From Clostridia bacterium (lineage in GTDB: Bacteria; Bacillota; Clostridia; Saccharofermentanales; Saccharofermentanaceae), in contig JAKSRF010000014.1 in the NCBI GenBank assembly GCA_024403755.1, forward strand, positions 1 to 34,330: a stretch of 34,330 nt of DNA, written 5' to 3'. The translations under genes and the position numbers were made by a program. Position 1 is the stretch's first letter, and every line of letters begins with the position of its first letter. This document shows positions 7,569-16,900 of the stretch, piece after piece. Under the pieces are notes generated by a model. The model was not told where the DNA came from, did not search any database, and was given only the letters and a program-made list of their open reading frames with translations.

Positions 7569-8120
7569 ATGAATTGGTTTACAAAAGCGGTTTTGTTTTT
7601 ATATTCAGTCATTATCGCTGTTTTGTCAGGTATTTTATTATATGCCGTACATGACGAGAGTATATATTCTGAGTTGTTATCTGCTTTGTCGGGTATAGTT
7701 ACCGATCCGGCAAAGAAATACGGATACATAGTTATTATTATTTTTCTTTTGTTTTTGAGCGTTGCATCGATATTAATTTGTATTACTTCCGGCAGAATGA
7801 CAAAGACAAGAATAAGAACTACAGATATTGGTGGTGTTGATATTGGTGCTGATGCCATTGAAAGCATTGCGTCCAATTCGGCAAAATCAGCTCAAGTCGG
7901 AATTAAGAATGTAAAGGTAAGAGTCTCGTCTTCAAAGAATAATGCTATCAGTGTTAAACTGAATGCTGATTTGTATTCTAATGTTGAGATTCCTTCTTCC
8001 ATGACTAAGGTTCAGGAGAAGGTTAAGAAGGATATTGAGCGCTATACCGGCTTGGCAGTTGATTCTGTTCAGGTTAAGGTAGCTAAAGTAGAACCTATTG
8101 TTGCAAAGGTAGATAAGTAA
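7569..8120 (+). CDS. amaP: AmaP-like membrane anchor for Asp23 family protein
   Basis: The best start is ATG 7569 with AGAGGTG upstream; an in-frame GTG at 7560 would overlap that site. The 183-residue product has two N-terminal membrane segments (about residues 5-26 and 52-74) and a cytoplasmic C-terminal domain that itself resembles Asp23 (VKVRVSS, LNADLYSNVEIPSS, VQEKVKKDIERYTGLAVDSVQVKV). This two-helix plus Asp23-like layout is that of AmaP, the protein that recruits Asp23 to the membrane. Its position directly after the Asp23 gene supports the call. One base separates its stop from the next start codon. Confidence 0.85.
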   Translation: MNWFTKAVLFLYSVIIAVLSGILLYAVHDESIYSELLSALSGIVTDPAKKYGYIVIIIFLLFLSVASILICITSGRMTKTRIRTTDIGGVDIGADAIESIASNSAKSAQVGIKNVKVRVSSSKNNAISVKLNADLYSNVEIPSSMTKVQEKVKKDIERYTGLAVDSVQVKVAKVEPIVAKVDK

Positions 8121-8121
8121 T

Positions 8122-8361
8122 ATGTTAGAGAAGCTGCTTACTATGCTTATAGAAAAGGTTTCCGCCACAAAGATGGGTGTAGTTTTTGCCGGTGTTTTCT
8201 TTGTGATAGCTTTGCTTTTGTGCATTTTTGGTTTTTATAAAACGTTGTTTATTATTATTTTTACTATAGTAGGCTTTTTTGTCGGTTCATTCCTGTTTAA
8301 TGACAAGAGTCGTTTTAAGGAATTGCTTGACAGAATTCTGCCTCCGGGGAGAGTAAGATGA
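8122..8361 (+). CDS. DUF2273 small membrane protein
   Basis: A 79-residue protein with an amphipathic start and two membrane segments (about residues 17-35 and 41-60), ending in a basic tail RFKELLDRILPPGRVR. The FFVGSFLFNDK loop and size match DUF2273 proteins that accompany Asp23 and AmaP in Firmicutes. A role in the same membrane assembly is inferred from gene order alone. Its stop overlaps the nusB start by four bases (ATGA), so it is translationally coupled to nusB. Confidence 0.82.
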   Translation: MLEKLLTMLIEKVSATKMGVVFAGVFFVIALLLCIFGFYKTLFIIIFTIVGFFVGSFLFNDKSRFKELLDRILPPGRVR

Positions 8362-8798
8362 GTGAAGAGATTTTAAGTTCTGACAATTCTGTCAGCAGAC
8401 TTTTATCAAGACAGTCTTTAGTTCAGTTCCTTGTTCAGATGGATTTTAGAAGTGATTCATTTGAGGAGAACCTTAAGAAATTTTCGGATTATTCCGAGAC
8501 TTCTTTCGGTGAGGATAAATATTTTATCAGTGTCGCTCACGGAGTTTGCGATGAGAAAGAGAATATTGATAAAATGATTTCGGGTTTTATGCGTAAGGAT
8601 TGGAGTCTTGACAGAATTAATAAGGTAGTAACGGCTATCCTTGAAGTTGCTTTTTATGAAATCCTTCATTGTGATGATATTCCTACAAGTGTTTCTATTA
8701 ATGAGGCAGTAAAGCTTTCTAAGAAATTTGCCGATAATAAGGATTATATTTTTGTTAACGGAATTTTGTCCTCCTTTGCGAAAAGCTTGGATAAATAA
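8358..8798 (+). CDS. nusB: transcription antitermination protein NusB
   Basis: A 146-residue all-helical NusB. NusB with NusE (ribosomal protein S10) binds boxA in rRNA transcripts and keeps RNA polymerase from terminating. The signature is in the second half: LDRINKVVTAILEVAFYEIL, DIPTSVSINEAVKLSKKFAD, and FVNGILSSFAK. The N-terminal SRQSLVQFLVQMDF corresponds to the RxxAxQxLYQ RNA-binding segment, with the conserved alanine here serine. It starts inside the DUF2273 stop and is 14 bases upstream of xseA, the classic nusB-xseA order of Firmicutes. Confidence 0.93.
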   Translation: MSEEILSSDNSVSRLLSRQSLVQFLVQMDFRSDSFEENLKKFSDYSETSFGEDKYFISVAHGVCDEKENIDKMISGFMRKDWSLDRINKVVTAILEVAFYEILHCDDIPTSVSINEAVKLSKKFADNKDYIFVNGILSSFAKSLDK

Positions 8799-8812
8799 TT
8801 ATCGGTGTTGTG

Positions 8813-10111
8813 ATGTCGTCCTTTAATTCTGTTACAGAGTTTATTAATTACGTATCTGAATATTTGGCAGATAATGGTGATTTATCGGTATTAACCGTTA
8901 CCGGTGAGTTATCCGGTGTCACAATTTATCGTTCAGGTCATTGTTATTTCACACTTAAGGATGAAGCCTCTTGTGTAAGCTGTGTTATGTTCAGAACATA
9001 TCTGTCACAGCTTGATTTTGTTCCGAAAGACGGGATGAAAGTAGTATTAACCGGAACTGTTAATATTTACGGTCCTACCGGTAAATTCCAGATTAATGCA
9101 AAGTCTATGCGCTTTGCAGGTAAGGGTGATTTGAAAGAGCAGTTTAATATGCTTTTTCTTAAACTTCAGCAGGAAGGTTTGTTTAACGAGGAGCATAAGA
9201 AGAAAATCCCGTTATTACCACGAAGAATCGGTGTTGTAACTTCACCGTCGGGTGCCGTGATAAACGATATTATTCGTACGCTTAACAGAAGAAATCCTTA
9301 TTTTGATTTGTTGATATATCCTGTAGCTGTTCAAGGTGAGAATTGTCCGACTGAGGTTGCTGCGGGAATAAAATATTTGGATTCAAGAGATGATATTGAT
9401 GTAATTATTGTTGCTCGAGGCGGCGGTTCTTATGAGGATTTGTTCGGCTTTAACAGTGAGATTATTGCTCGTGCATGTTATGAGTGTACTACTCCTTTGA
9501 TTTCAGCTATCGGACATGAGACAGATAATGTAATTTTGGATTATGTTTCTGATTTACGTGCGCCGACACCTACGGCAGCGGCTGAACTTGTTTTGCCGGT
9601 TTATGCTGATATGCAGAACTATATTAATAATACAGAGATGCGTTTGGAAATGGCTGAAGAGTCTGTTTTAAAATCTAAGCGCAGTTATTTGGATTCGCTG
9701 AAGAATCATAAGGCATTAATGTCACCGATGTTTTATATCAGTGAGGCTCATAATAAGGTTAACAATCTGGTTCAGCAGTTGATTAAGTGTTCCGATAACT
9801 ATCTGATCAGTAATCAGGCTGTTTTAAAATCATATTCTGACAGTTTGGAGATATCCGAACAGAGAATTATTTTACGGGAGCAGAACCGTTTAGCAAATTC
9901 TGTAAATGTTTTAGATTCTGTGGGACCGCTGAATGTCTTAAAGAGAGGTTATGCTTTTCTTTCGGATGAATCAGGTAAAGTTGTGTCTTCCTGTGATGAT
10001 ATAAAACAAGGAGACAAAATTGAGATATATTTGTCAGACGGCAGTGCTTCCGCAAGTATTGATGAAGTGATAAAAAGTAAACAGGAGAAATTGTATGGCA
10101 AAGGCAAATGA
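8813..10111 (+). CDS. xseA: exodeoxyribonuclease VII large subunit
   Basis: The catalytic subunit of ExoVII, which digests single-stranded DNA from both ends to short oligonucleotides. Domains in order: an N-terminal OB-fold (about 1-100, with VTGELSGVTIYRSGHCYFTLKD), the catalytic domain (about 120-330, with VVTSPSGAVINDIIRTLNRR, ARGGGSYEDLFGFN, and ISAIGHETDNVILDYVSDLRAPTPTAA), and a coiled-coil arm that binds XseB. The C-terminus has the usual LNRGY-like motif (LKRGYAFLS). Start ATG 8813 is preceded directly by an in-frame GTG at 8810; neither has a strong ribosome binding site, so coupling to nusB is likely. About 432 residues, normal length. The end overlaps xseB by 17 bases. Confidence 0.95.
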   Translation: MSSFNSVTEFINYVSEYLADNGDLSVLTVTGELSGVTIYRSGHCYFTLKDEASCVSCVMFRTYLSQLDFVPKDGMKVVLTGTVNIYGPTGKFQINAKSMRFAGKGDLKEQFNMLFLKLQQEGLFNEEHKKKIPLLPRRIGVVTSPSGAVINDIIRTLNRRNPYFDLLIYPVAVQGENCPTEVAAGIKYLDSRDDIDVIIVARGGGSYEDLFGFNSEIIARACYECTTPLISAIGHETDNVILDYVSDLRAPTPTAAAELVLPVYADMQNYINNTEMRLEMAEESVLKSKRSYLDSLKNHKALMSPMFYISEAHNKVNNLVQQLIKCSDNYLISNQAVLKSYSDSLEISEQRIILREQNRLANSVNVLDSVGPLNVLKRGYAFLSDESGKVVSSCDDIKQGDKIEIYLSDGSASASIDEVIKSKQEKLYGKGK

Positions 10112-10337
10112 GAAATTTGTATATGAGAATGGTGTGGCAGAACTGGAAGAGATAGTAAGAAAGCTGAGTCAGGGACAGGTTACTCTTGAGGAGTCTCTTA
10201 CACTTTATACCAGAGGTGTTGAGCTTGCCAATCAGTGCAGCAAAAGATTAAGTGAAGTAGAGAAGGCTATTAAGCTTCTTAATGTTAAGGATAATACCGA
10301 GGGATTATTCATCGGTAACGAGGATGAGACATTATGA
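10095..10337 (+). CDS. xseB: exodeoxyribonuclease VII small subunit
   Basis: An 80-residue helical protein with the XseB pattern: FVYENGVAELEEIVRKLSQG, then LEESLTLYTRGVELANQCSKRL, then VEKAIKLL. Several XseB copies bind the coiled-coil arm of XseA to make active ExoVII. It begins within the end of xseA, with AGGAG at 10083-10087, and overlaps the next gene by four bases (ATGA), so the genes xseA, xseB and the polyprenyl synthase are tightly coupled. Confidence 0.95.
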   Translation: MAKANEKFVYENGVAELEEIVRKLSQGQVTLEESLTLYTRGVELANQCSKRLSEVEKAIKLLNVKDNTEGLFIGNEDETL

Positions 10338-11245
10338 GTGATATAAACGAGCTTTTCGAGAATTATTCTGACAATGTAAATGAATTTCTTTTGCCAAGAT
10401 TAAAAAGTATTTTCGATGATTTGGATGATATTACCTGTGAGGCATCACTCTACAGTGTTATGGCCGGCGGAAAGAGAATAAGGCCTTGCCTCATGCTTTG
10501 TGTGGCTAAAATGCTTGGCCTTATAAGAGCAGATATTGTTGATTTTGCCGTGGCTTTGGAAATGATACATACATATTCATTGATTCACGATGACTTGCCG
10601 GCTATGGATAATGATGATTTGAGAAGAGGAAAGCCTACCTGTCATAAGGTTTACGGTGAGGGAATTGCTCTTCTTGCCGGTGATAATTTGCTTAACAGAA
10701 GTTCAGAAATATTATTTGACATATGTCTCAAGAATCCTAAGTCCTTAAGATCTGCTTCTTTTATGATGCACAATGCGGGAATATACGGAATGATCGGCGG
10801 ACAAAGTATCGATTTGATTTCTGAGAATAAACAGATTACTCTTGATAAGCTTTATGAGCTTCAAGACAAGAAGACAGGCGCTTTATTGAGAACTGCCGTG
10901 GTTCTTCCTTATCATTATGCTGTAGATAATGAGCTTATCGAGAAAAATGATGAGGTCGAGCGACTTCTTAATGATCTTTCATATCATCTCGGTTTGTCTT
11001 TTCAGATAAAGGATGATATTTTAGATGTTGAATCCGATGCCGAAGCACTCGGTAAATCTGTGGGCAAGGATGAACGTGACAGTAAGTCTACATTTGTTAC
11101 TTTGCTCGGACTTGAACAAGCCAAGCAGAAGCTTAATGAGGAAATACTTGCCTGTTGTGAGGCTGTCTGCGGTTTGTCTGCTTTAGGTTATAATGTTGAC
11201 GATTTGAATATGATTGTAAGGTTTCTCTTAATCAGAGAGAACTGA
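10334..11245 (+). CDS. ispA: polyprenyl (farnesyl/geranylgeranyl) diphosphate synthase
   Basis: A 303-residue trans-isoprenyl diphosphate synthase that joins isopentenyl diphosphate to allylic diphosphates. It has both aspartate-rich motifs: DDLPAMDNDD (from D86, with the four-residue spacing common in bacterial FPP synthases) followed by LRRGKPTCH, and KDDILDVESD in the second half, followed by GKSVGKDERDSKSTFVTLLG. The substrate-binding GGKRIRP lies at about 45-51. Product length (C15 or C20) cannot be set from sequence by eye. Its place between xseB and dxs, the enzyme that starts the precursor pathway, is the standard one. The product feeds undecaprenyl phosphate for cell-wall synthesis. 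Confidence 0.94.
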   Translation: MSDINELFENYSDNVNEFLLPRLKSIFDDLDDITCEASLYSVMAGGKRIRPCLMLCVAKMLGLIRADIVDFAVALEMIHTYSLIHDDLPAMDNDDLRRGKPTCHKVYGEGIALLAGDNLLNRSSEILFDICLKNPKSLRSASFMMHNAGIYGMIGGQSIDLISENKQITLDKLYELQDKKTGALLRTAVVLPYHYAVDNELIEKNDEVERLLNDLSYHLGLSFQIKDDILDVESDAEALGKSVGKDERDSKSTFVTLLGLEQAKQKLNEEILACCEAVCGLSALGYNVDDLNMIVRFLLIREN

Positions 11246-11258
11246 CGGGGTTAGGAAG

Positions 11259-13136
11259 TTGGAATACAGATTTTTGGGAAAGGATATCAGTTCCGATAAA
11301 CTTAAAAATATGACTGAACAAGAACGTTCGGTCTTATGTGGTGAGATACGAGATAAAATTATTTCTACCGTCTCCAAGAACGGCGGCCATCTTGCATCTA
11401 ATTTAGGTACGGTTGAGCTGACTGTAGCCCTTCTTTCTGTATTTGATTATACTAAGGATAAATTTGTTTTTGATGTAGGTCATCAATCTTATACATATAA
11501 GTTGCTTACAGGAAGATATGAAGCTTTTGATACATTGCGTCTCAAGGGCGGAATATCCGGTTTCCCGCGTATATCGGAAAGTCCTTATGATGCTTTTGAT
11601 ACAGGACACAGTTCAACATCTGTTTCTGCTGCAATCGGTATAGCGAGAGCAGGAATGCTGAAAAATGAGAAGTATTATACAGTAGCTGTTATAGGTGACG
11701 GTGCCATGACCGGTGGTATGTCATACGAAGCTATAAATGATTTGGGACATTCAAAGACACCGATGCTTGTAATTCTTAATGATAACAATATGAGTATCGA
11801 TCGTAATGTAGGCGGTCTCTCTCATCATTTATCGAAAATAAGAATATCCAACACTTATATACAGGCAAAACATAAGACGGAGAATTTCTTAAATAAGCAT
11901 CTTCCTTATTTGGGTAAACCGATTATTAACATGATAGTTGCGATAAAAGATTTTTTGAAATTCGTTATTTATCATCAGAAACCTACCATTTTTGATGATT
12001 TAGGTCTTGTATATTACGGTCCGGTTGACGGACATGATACCAAGGGAATGATTGATGCTTTTAACGCAGTTAAGGATCTTGATGCGCCTGTATTAATTCA
12101 TGTTTGTACAACAAAAGGCATGGGCTATAAATTTGCGGAGAAGAATCCTTCGGATTATCACGGAGTCGGACCGTTTGATGTTAACACCGGAATAGTACCT
12201 TCAGGCAATTTGACTTTTACGGGTGCTTTTTCTGACGCTGTTGTTGAGAAGGCAAAATATAATAACAAAATAGTTGCTGTTTGTGCGGCTATGAGTCAGG
12301 GAACAGGTCTGGATAAATTCAGCAAACAATTTCCGGATAGATTTTTTGACTGCGGTATTGCCGAGCAGCACGCGGTTACTATGGCTGCCGGTCTTGCAGT
12401 ATCGGGTTTGATACCTGTGGTTGCCATTTATTCTTCTTTTTTGCAAAGGGCATATGATTCAATTATTCATGATGTTTGTTTTATGAATAATCATGTGATT
12501 TTTGCAGTGGACAGAGCCGGATTTGTAGGTAATGACGGTCATACACATAACGGCCTTTATGATTTGTCTTATTTTAATTCGATGCCTAATATGACTGTGT
12601 TTGCACCTTGCAGTCTTGAGGAATTGGGATTCTGTCTTGAATATGCCGTAAACAACGTTGAAGGACCGGTTGCTATACGTTATCCGAGAGGAAAAGCAGG
12701 TATTGATCAGAAGCTTTATTCTAATTATGAGATGGTTGCAAAGCCGCATATGATAGCCAATCACGGTGACGATTTTGTTATTGTATCCTGCGGTAATATG
12801 TGTCGTAATTCTATAGATGCTCTTTTAATTCTTTCCGAAGAGGGATTAGCGGGAAAGCTGATTCATATTTCTATGGTAAAACCGGTTCCTGTTGATGATA
12901 TATTTGAGAGAATCGGAAATGTTAAGAATGTATTCACTGTAGAAGAGGGAGTAATATCAGGCGGAATAGGTGAAACTGTCCAGAATGAAATGTATAATAA
13001 GGGCTATAGTGGAAAGATTACTGTGATAGCTGTCGAGAACAGTTTGATCAAGGGTGCTTCACAGGCTGAACAAATGAAAGAGGCCGGACTTGATGCGACT
13101 TCGATTGCTGCACGTATTAAGTCTGAAATAAAGTAA
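11259..13136 (+). CDS. dxs: 1-deoxy-D-xylulose-5-phosphate synthase
   Basis: A thiamine diphosphate enzyme that condenses pyruvate and glyceraldehyde 3-phosphate, the first step of the MEP isoprenoid pathway. Visible motifs: GGHLASNLG near the N-terminus, DVGHQSYTYKLLTGR, the thiamine diphosphate site GDGAMTGGMSYEAINDLG through LNDNNMSI, and the transketolase-like CGIAEQHAVTMAAGLA with the catalytic glutamate. The C-terminal domain carries YPRGKAG and VFTVEEGVISGGIGE. The start is a TTG at 11259 (GGGG and AGGA just upstream); the next in-frame ATG would remove part of the family's N-terminus. At 625 residues it is of normal length. It follows the polyprenyl synthase by 13 bases. Confidence 0.96.
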   Translation: MEYRFLGKDISSDKLKNMTEQERSVLCGEIRDKIISTVSKNGGHLASNLGTVELTVALLSVFDYTKDKFVFDVGHQSYTYKLLTGRYEAFDTLRLKGGISGFPRISESPYDAFDTGHSSTSVSAAIGIARAGMLKNEKYYTVAVIGDGAMTGGMSYEAINDLGHSKTPMLVILNDNNMSIDRNVGGLSHHLSKIRISNTYIQAKHKTENFLNKHLPYLGKPIINMIVAIKDFLKFVIYHQKPTIFDDLGLVYYGPVDGHDTKGMIDAFNAVKDLDAPVLIHVCTTKGMGYKFAEKNPSDYHGVGPFDVNTGIVPSGNLTFTGAFSDAVVEKAKYNNKIVAVCAAMSQGTGLDKFSKQFPDRFFDCGIAEQHAVTMAAGLAVSGLIPVVAIYSSFLQRAYDSIIHDVCFMNNHVIFAVDRAGFVGNDGHTHNGLYDLSYFNSMPNMTVFAPCSLEELGFCLEYAVNNVEGPVAIRYPRGKAGIDQKLYSNYEMVAKPHMIANHGDDFVIVSCGNMCRNSIDALLILSEEGLAGKLIHISMVKPVPVDDIFERIGNVKNVFTVEEGVISGGIGETVQNEMYNKGYSGKITVIAVENSLIKGASQAEQMKEAGLDATSIAARIKSEIK

Positions 13137-13163
13137 TTCTTTTGGTATTTATACGGTGATTTT

Positions 13164-14996
13164 ATGAATAGTAAAAATAGTAAGGAGAAGTTTTCTCTCA
13201 AGCGAACGGCAGAAAATGTAATTTTTGCCATGAGTCTCACATCCGAGTCTTGTAAATCTCTTGTTTTTCACTCATTTTTTGCGGTTGCTGCTTCATATTT
13301 TGAATGGGTGTTTTTTGATGGGATTTTTATCAGAAAAATAGTAGAGGCCTTGGATCGAAATGAGTCGTTTGCCCAGGTAATGAAGTTTATTATTTTCAGC
13401 GCTGTTTTGTTTTTCTTTATTAACCTGTATAAGAGTTATGTTGAAAATGTTGCATATCCTTTAGGTTTTACAAGGCTTTATAAGGGTGTATACAGTAAAC
13501 TTTATAATAAAGCTCGAAATGTTGAACTGAAATGTTATGAGGACTCTGATTTTTATAATAAATATACAATGGCAATTGACGGTGCTGATACGAAGATAAC
13601 AGAAGTTGTCAGACATTTCTGGGGAATTCTTATCGGCGTTGCTGCATTGGGTATAGTATTCAAATTTATGTTTGACATTGATCATTATGCCGTGCTTTTT
13701 ATCTTTTTGCCTTTAATCGGTAATTTCATTTTCGGAAATTATATGAATAAGGTTGAACTTAAACGTTATGAGGAACAGGCACCGAATAATAAGGTTCATA
13801 ACTACGTAAACAGAATGATGTATTTGCCTGACGGTGCCAAGGAGATGAGACTTACTGATATTTTTGAGGTTCTCAGACGTGATTATAAGGCAGCAACTGT
13901 TAGGAATACGGAAACGGCTGCGAAATATGCTTTTGCGGATGCTTCATTGAATTTTTGGAGAATAACATTTACCTTTACGGCTATCTTTGAAGGCGTTCTT
14001 GCATATGCTGTTTACAGAAATTTGGTAAGTAAGACCGTTTCACTTTCTCAACTTACGGTAATGACAAGCCTTATGGTTGCGATGGCATGGATTTTGATTT
14101 ATGTTTTTGAGGATATTATGGCATTAATGAAGAACGGTATATTCCTTAATAATGTCAGGACTTTTCTTGAATATGAAGAGAATATACCTGAGAATCAGGA
14201 CGGAATTATTCCGAGTGAGTTTAAGAGCCTTGAATTTAAGAATGTATCCTTTTCTTATGCAGACGAGAATACGATAAATAATCTTTCTTTCAGAATTGAT
14301 GAAGGAGATATAATTGCTTTTGTCGGACATAACGGTGCCGGAAAAACGACTATAATTAAACTTTTACTCAGACTGTATGATCCTGACGAAGGTGAGATAC
14401 TTTTGAACGGTAAAAATATAAAAGAATATAATCTCAAAGCATATAGAGAATTGTTTGCTGCTACATTTCAGGACTTCGCTGTTTTTGCTCTGTCTGTAAA
14501 AGACAATATTCTTATGGGCAGACATTTTGATAATGAAGATGAGATAGTGGAAAATGCGCTTAAGCGTGCCGACATTTATGATAAAGTTATGACTTTGCCT
14601 GACGGAATTAATACGATTATGACTAAGGAATTCAATGATGACGGTGCAATTTTGTCAGGAGGACAGCATCAGAAAATTGCTGTTGCAAGAACCTTTGCCA
14701 AGAATTCTCCGATTAAGATTTTTGATGAACCTTCCAGTGCTCTTGATCCGATTGCCGAATATGAATTGTTTAAGAATATTATGCGTGAGGGCAGAACTCA
14801 TACTATGATTTTTATTTCTCACAGACTTTCTTCGGTTAAAAATTGCGATAAAGTTTTTATGCTTGAGCAGGGAACTTTGATTGAATCGGGAAGTCATCAG
14901 GAATTGATAGATATGAAAGGGAAGTATTGTAAAATGTACACCCGTCAGGCTATGAATTATATGGCGTTGGAGAATGAAGGGGAGGTGGTATTATGA
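13164..14996 (+). CDS. ABC exporter half-transporter, first subunit
   Basis: A 610-residue fused membrane plus ATPase protein. Hydrophobic segments fall at about 32-58, 72-93, 150-170, 175-194, 262-284 and 296-318, then a nucleotide-binding domain from about 355: Walker A GHNGAGKTT (388-396), Q-loop FQD (Q436), signature LSGGQHQK (498), Walker B IKIFDE with D521 and catalytic E522, D-loop SSALD, H-loop H553. It overlaps the next ABC gene by four bases and shares its layout, so the two should form a heterodimer. Substrate is unknown; exporters of this type carry lipids, peptides or drugs. The ribosome binding site is weak (GGTGA). It lies where tlyA usually sits between dxs and nadK. Confidence 0.87.
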   Translation: MNSKNSKEKFSLKRTAENVIFAMSLTSESCKSLVFHSFFAVAASYFEWVFFDGIFIRKIVEALDRNESFAQVMKFIIFSAVLFFFINLYKSYVENVAYPLGFTRLYKGVYSKLYNKARNVELKCYEDSDFYNKYTMAIDGADTKITEVVRHFWGILIGVAALGIVFKFMFDIDHYAVLFIFLPLIGNFIFGNYMNKVELKRYEEQAPNNKVHNYVNRMMYLPDGAKEMRLTDIFEVLRRDYKAATVRNTETAAKYAFADASLNFWRITFTFTAIFEGVLAYAVYRNLVSKTVSLSQLTVMTSLMVAMAWILIYVFEDIMALMKNGIFLNNVRTFLEYEENIPENQDGIIPSEFKSLEFKNVSFSYADENTINNLSFRIDEGDIIAFVGHNGAGKTTIIKLLLRLYDPDEGEILLNGKNIKEYNLKAYRELFAATFQDFAVFALSVKDNILMGRHFDNEDEIVENALKRADIYDKVMTLPDGINTIMTKEFNDDGAILSGGQHQKIAVARTFAKNSPIKIFDEPSSALDPIAEYELFKNIMREGRTHTMIFISHRLSSVKNCDKVFMLEQGTLIESGSHQELIDMKGKYCKMYTRQAMNYMALENEGEVVL

Positions 14997-16825
14997 GTCT
15001 TAATTTATTTAAGAAAAAGAATGATGCCAAGCAGTCCTTTTTCAGCGTTTTTGATAATAATCGCTTTTTTATAAAGATGATGTTCAGTGCATCACCTTCA
15101 TATGTAATTTATACAGCTTTGGACGGAGTGCGTAATGAGTTGTCCATCTTTCTCGAACATACATTATTAATCGGATATGTACTTGAAGCTGCTGAGTTTA
15201 ACTATCCTTTCAAAAGAGTAGGGTTGATTATTCTTATTGCTGTCCTTTTGATTTCGCTTGGAATGGTTTTTACCGTTTATGCGGGTAATTATGTTGCAGA
15301 GAAGGAACGTCCGAAGGTTCGTGAAGGGATAAAGCTTAAGTTGTATGAGAAGGCACGTTCTGTAGATTTGGAATGTTATGACAATCCTGAATTCTATAAT
15401 GAACTGGTATTATCAATCTCTGAGGTTGATAACCGAATTGATCGTGTTTCTGCTTTTCTGAGAGGAGTATGTGAGAGTATTACCGTATTGGTTACGACCG
15501 GTATATATTTTCTTACAAAAGACGGGCGTTCAATTATATTTGTATTGGTTTCTTTTATTCTGATGTATATTTTCAGTTTGATATATAACAGGCTGAATTA
15601 TAATGCCAAAATCAGTAAGAATCCACATGAAAGAGAACGTGATTATGTAAAGCGAGTATTCTATCTTAACGATTATGCTAAGGAAGTCCGACTTAATACA
15701 GAGGTTAGTGAGGTTCTTCTTCAAAAGTTTGAGAATGCTAATGATGAGGTGTATCGTTCTGAACGCCGATTTGCAGGAAAGAAATTTATTGTTGACTTTG
15801 TAAGAAAACACATTTTCAGCAATATGCTCGGAGATGTATTCTATATATCTTATCTTATTTATTTGGCTACTGTACCTAAGACAATTGCTCTTTCTGCACT
15901 TGTGATTCTGTTTAATTCGTTTAATCGTGCCGTTTACGGACTTAAGGATTTGACCGACTGTTATTCAACTGCGGCCGAGACAGGGCTTTATGTACAGAAG
16001 ATACGTAATTTCCTGGATTACAAGCTTAAGGTTGTTTCACATGGAGATGCCGTACCGACTGCTTCTGCCAAAAAGGTTGAATTGAAGAATGTCAGCTTTG
16101 CTTACTCTTCAAATCCCGAAAATGTGATTAAAGATATATCCTTAACAATCAATCCGGGTGAGAAGGTTGCTCTTGTCGGTTATAACGGTGCCGGAAAAAC
16201 TACACTGGTTAAGCTGCTTATGCGACTCTATGATGTAACGGAGGGGGCTGTTCTGGCCGATGGCATTGATATACGCGATTACAATCTGAATAAATACAGA
16301 GATTCAATCGGTGCTGTTTTTCAGGATTTTGAGATTTTTGCCGCAAGCATAACCGAAAATGTAATTATGGAACAGGGCGATAAAGCGGATAAGGACCGTG
16401 TTGATAAGGCACTTAAAGACAGCGGCTTGTATGATCGTGTTCTGACATTAAAGGATAAATCCGATACACAGATAACAAATGAGTTTTTTGATGACGGTGT
16501 TAATCTTTCCGGTGGTGAGAATCAAAAATTGGCTGCTTCGAGAGTATTTTATAAGGACAATTCTTTAATGATTCTAGATGAACCATCAAGTGCACTTGAC
16601 CCGATATCGGAATATCAGCTTAATCAGGCAATGCTTAAGGCAACCTCCGATAAGACCGTAATTTTTATATCTCATCGATTGTCTACTACGAGATTTGCAG
16701 ACAGAATTATTATGCTTGAGAACGGAAAAATAGTTGAGTCAGGTTCTCATGATGAGCTTCTAAAGCAGAACGGTAAATATGCTGCAATGTGGAAAGCTCA
16801 GGCCGGTGCTTATATAAAAGTCTGA
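14993..16825 (+). CDS. ABC exporter half-transporter, second subunit
   Basis: Also 610 residues, with an N-terminal six-segment membrane domain and a C-terminal ATPase: Walker A GYNGAGKTT (396-404), Q-loop FQDFEIFA, signature LSGGENQK (505), Walker B SLMILDE with catalytic glutamate E530, D-loop SSALD, H-loop H561. It starts inside the stop of the first subunit (ATGA) after a strong GGAGGTGG site, so the pair is translationally coupled. Both subunits keep the catalytic glutamate, signature and H-loop, so neither site looks degenerate, unlike many heterodimeric exporters in which one site is dead. The two share patterns such as ECYDNPEFYN / KCYEDSDFYN, which suggests an old duplication. No peptidase domain or adjacent precursor peptide gene is visible, so the cargo is open. 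Confidence 0.87.
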   Translation: MSLNLFKKKNDAKQSFFSVFDNNRFFIKMMFSASPSYVIYTALDGVRNELSIFLEHTLLIGYVLEAAEFNYPFKRVGLIILIAVLLISLGMVFTVYAGNYVAEKERPKVREGIKLKLYEKARSVDLECYDNPEFYNELVLSISEVDNRIDRVSAFLRGVCESITVLVTTGIYFLTKDGRSIIFVLVSFILMYIFSLIYNRLNYNAKISKNPHERERDYVKRVFYLNDYAKEVRLNTEVSEVLLQKFENANDEVYRSERRFAGKKFIVDFVRKHIFSNMLGDVFYISYLIYLATVPKTIALSALVILFNSFNRAVYGLKDLTDCYSTAAETGLYVQKIRNFLDYKLKVVSHGDAVPTASAKKVELKNVSFAYSSNPENVIKDISLTINPGEKVALVGYNGAGKTTLVKLLMRLYDVTEGAVLADGIDIRDYNLNKYRDSIGAVFQDFEIFAASITENVIMEQGDKADKDRVDKALKDSGLYDRVLTLKDKSDTQITNEFFDDGVNLSGGENQKLAASRVFYKDNSLMILDEPSSALDPISEYQLNQAMLKATSDKTVIFISHRLSTTRFADRIIMLENGKIVESGSHDELLKQNGKYAAMWKAQAGAYIKV

Positions 16826-16841
16826 ATAGTAAAATTTTCGG

Positions 16842-16870
16842 TTTATTTCGAAGTCTTTTTTGTTTATAAT
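16842..16870 (+). promoter_or_regulatory. candidate internal promoter before nadK
   Basis: TATAAT (16865-16870) is a perfect -10 box; the -35 region TTTATT (16842-16847), 17 bases upstream, is poor. It would allow nadK-argR-recN to be made apart from the long upstream unit. Confidence 0.45.
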
Positions 16871-16900
16871 AAATCTAATTTCGCAATAAGGTTGGTATGT

